From NCBI RefSeq assembly GCF_963676735.1, contig NZ_OY781464.1, positions 3,381,001 through 3,445,000 on the forward strand: 64,000 nucleotides of DNA, read 5' to 3'. The translations under genes and the position numbers were made by a program. Below are positions 63,737 to 64,000 of the stretch, piece by piece (position 1 is the stretch's first letter; the number at the start of each line of letters is the position of its first letter). The notes beneath the pieces are model-generated. The model was not told where the DNA came from. It made no database searches and was given only the letters and a program-made list of their open reading frames with translations. Origin of the DNA: an uncultured Draconibacterium sp. GTDB taxonomy: Bacteria; Bacteroidota; Bacteroidia; Bacteroidales; Prolixibacteraceae.

Positions 63737-63952
63737 CTCCTCTATCCCTCGTTTGCAACGATTTTAATAAAAACCAATCCCCCTTTTTATTCCCCCTTCG
63801 CCAAGGGGGACGAGCAGCGGCCCATCCTCCTTTAGGTAAAGGAGGTGTCCCGATTGTATCGGGACGGAGGATTAGATTGAGCGTGTTGCTGTACCAATCC
63901 CTCCTCTATCCCTTGTTTGCAACGAGGGATGAACGTATTGTCGTTTGCAACG
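63737..63952. repeat. CGTTTGCAACG repeats
   Basis: CTCCTCTATCCCT(C/T)GTTTGCAACGA occurs at 63737 and 63901, and CGTTTGCAACG again at 63942. The second can fold as CCCT-GTT-TGC-AAC-AGGG. A tail hairpin AAGCATT-AAA-AATGCTT follows at 63963-63979. Probably a dispersed intergenic repeat. Confidence 0.65.
63791..63872. repeat. Cluster of three hairpins
   Basis: TCCCCCTT-CGCC-AAGGGGGA (63791-63810), CCTCCTTT-AGGT-AAAGGAGG (63826-63845) and GTCCCGAT-TGT-ATCGGGAC (63847-63865), all perfect. ATCCTCC and GGAGGAT at the flanks (63824, 63866) can also pair. The layout resembles REP/BIME clusters. No gene is visible between 63731 and 64000. Confidence 0.7.
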
Positions 63953-64000
63953 ACTTTAACAAAAGCATTAAAAATGCTTATGCTGCTAACCCCTCGTTCG

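Overview
The window looks like chromosomal DNA of a marine or sediment Bacteroidota, most likely order Bacteroidales/Marinilabiliales (Prolixibacteraceae-like; this placement is inference). The grounds are about 40% GC, absence of Shine-Dalgarno sequences, several TAnnTTTG -7 boxes, a type IX secretion (T9SS) protein (PorT) with a T9SS-targeted SprB-repeat adhesin, and the Bacteroidota order rpsU-xerC-hpf-tRNAs-tuf-secE-nusG-rplKAJL-rpoBC.

1-10 kb: the end of a patatin-like gene, a class I glutamine amidotransferase, asnB, a small cluster with a NifX/NafY-like and a Nif11-like protein, a secreted Ntn amidase, and an acyl-CoA oxidation operon (etfB-etfA-acyl-CoA dehydrogenase). 10-28 kb: the information-processing block, all on the minus strand, with a DUF3467 gene after rpoC, a perfect hairpin between rplL and rpoB, and a damaged tRNA-like sequence between tuf and secE. 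28-47 kb: cell-envelope and housekeeping genes: a BamA/TamA-like barrel, TrmH, PorT, UbiE/MenG, a PurL-like protein, a glycosyltransferase with a LytS/LytTR two-component pair, nitroreductase, the 1831-residue adhesin, GAPDH and an ABC permease. An array of about fourteen degenerate 21-bp units lies at 45.14-45.43 kb.

47-57 kb: tandem FKBP isomerases, DUF3127, YaaA, and then four consecutive minus-strand genes (flavin oxidoreductase-like, serine hydrolase, a His/Trp/Tyr- and Pro-rich exported protein, a 52-residue lipoprotein). Each has the same promoter architecture: a TGGGA-containing block whose GGG starts exactly 56 nt from the end of the -7 box. This apparent mini-regulon is the strongest unexplained regulatory signal in the window. 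An RhlE-type DEAD-box helicase follows.

57-64 kb: an accessory, repeat-driven region. Six copies of a ~370-bp hairpin-bearing element surround a MazEF toxin-antitoxin pair, and a 1602-bp segment carrying the pair is tandemly duplicated with identical proteins. The last element copy cuts a DUF4062 (defence-type) gene after about 36 codons. Beyond it lie an attC-like cassette with two small genes, an array of 14-bp palindromes spaced exactly 42 bp apart, a DUF6261-type gene and a cluster of hairpin repeats. Both tandem arrays have periods that are multiples of 21 bp (seven codons).
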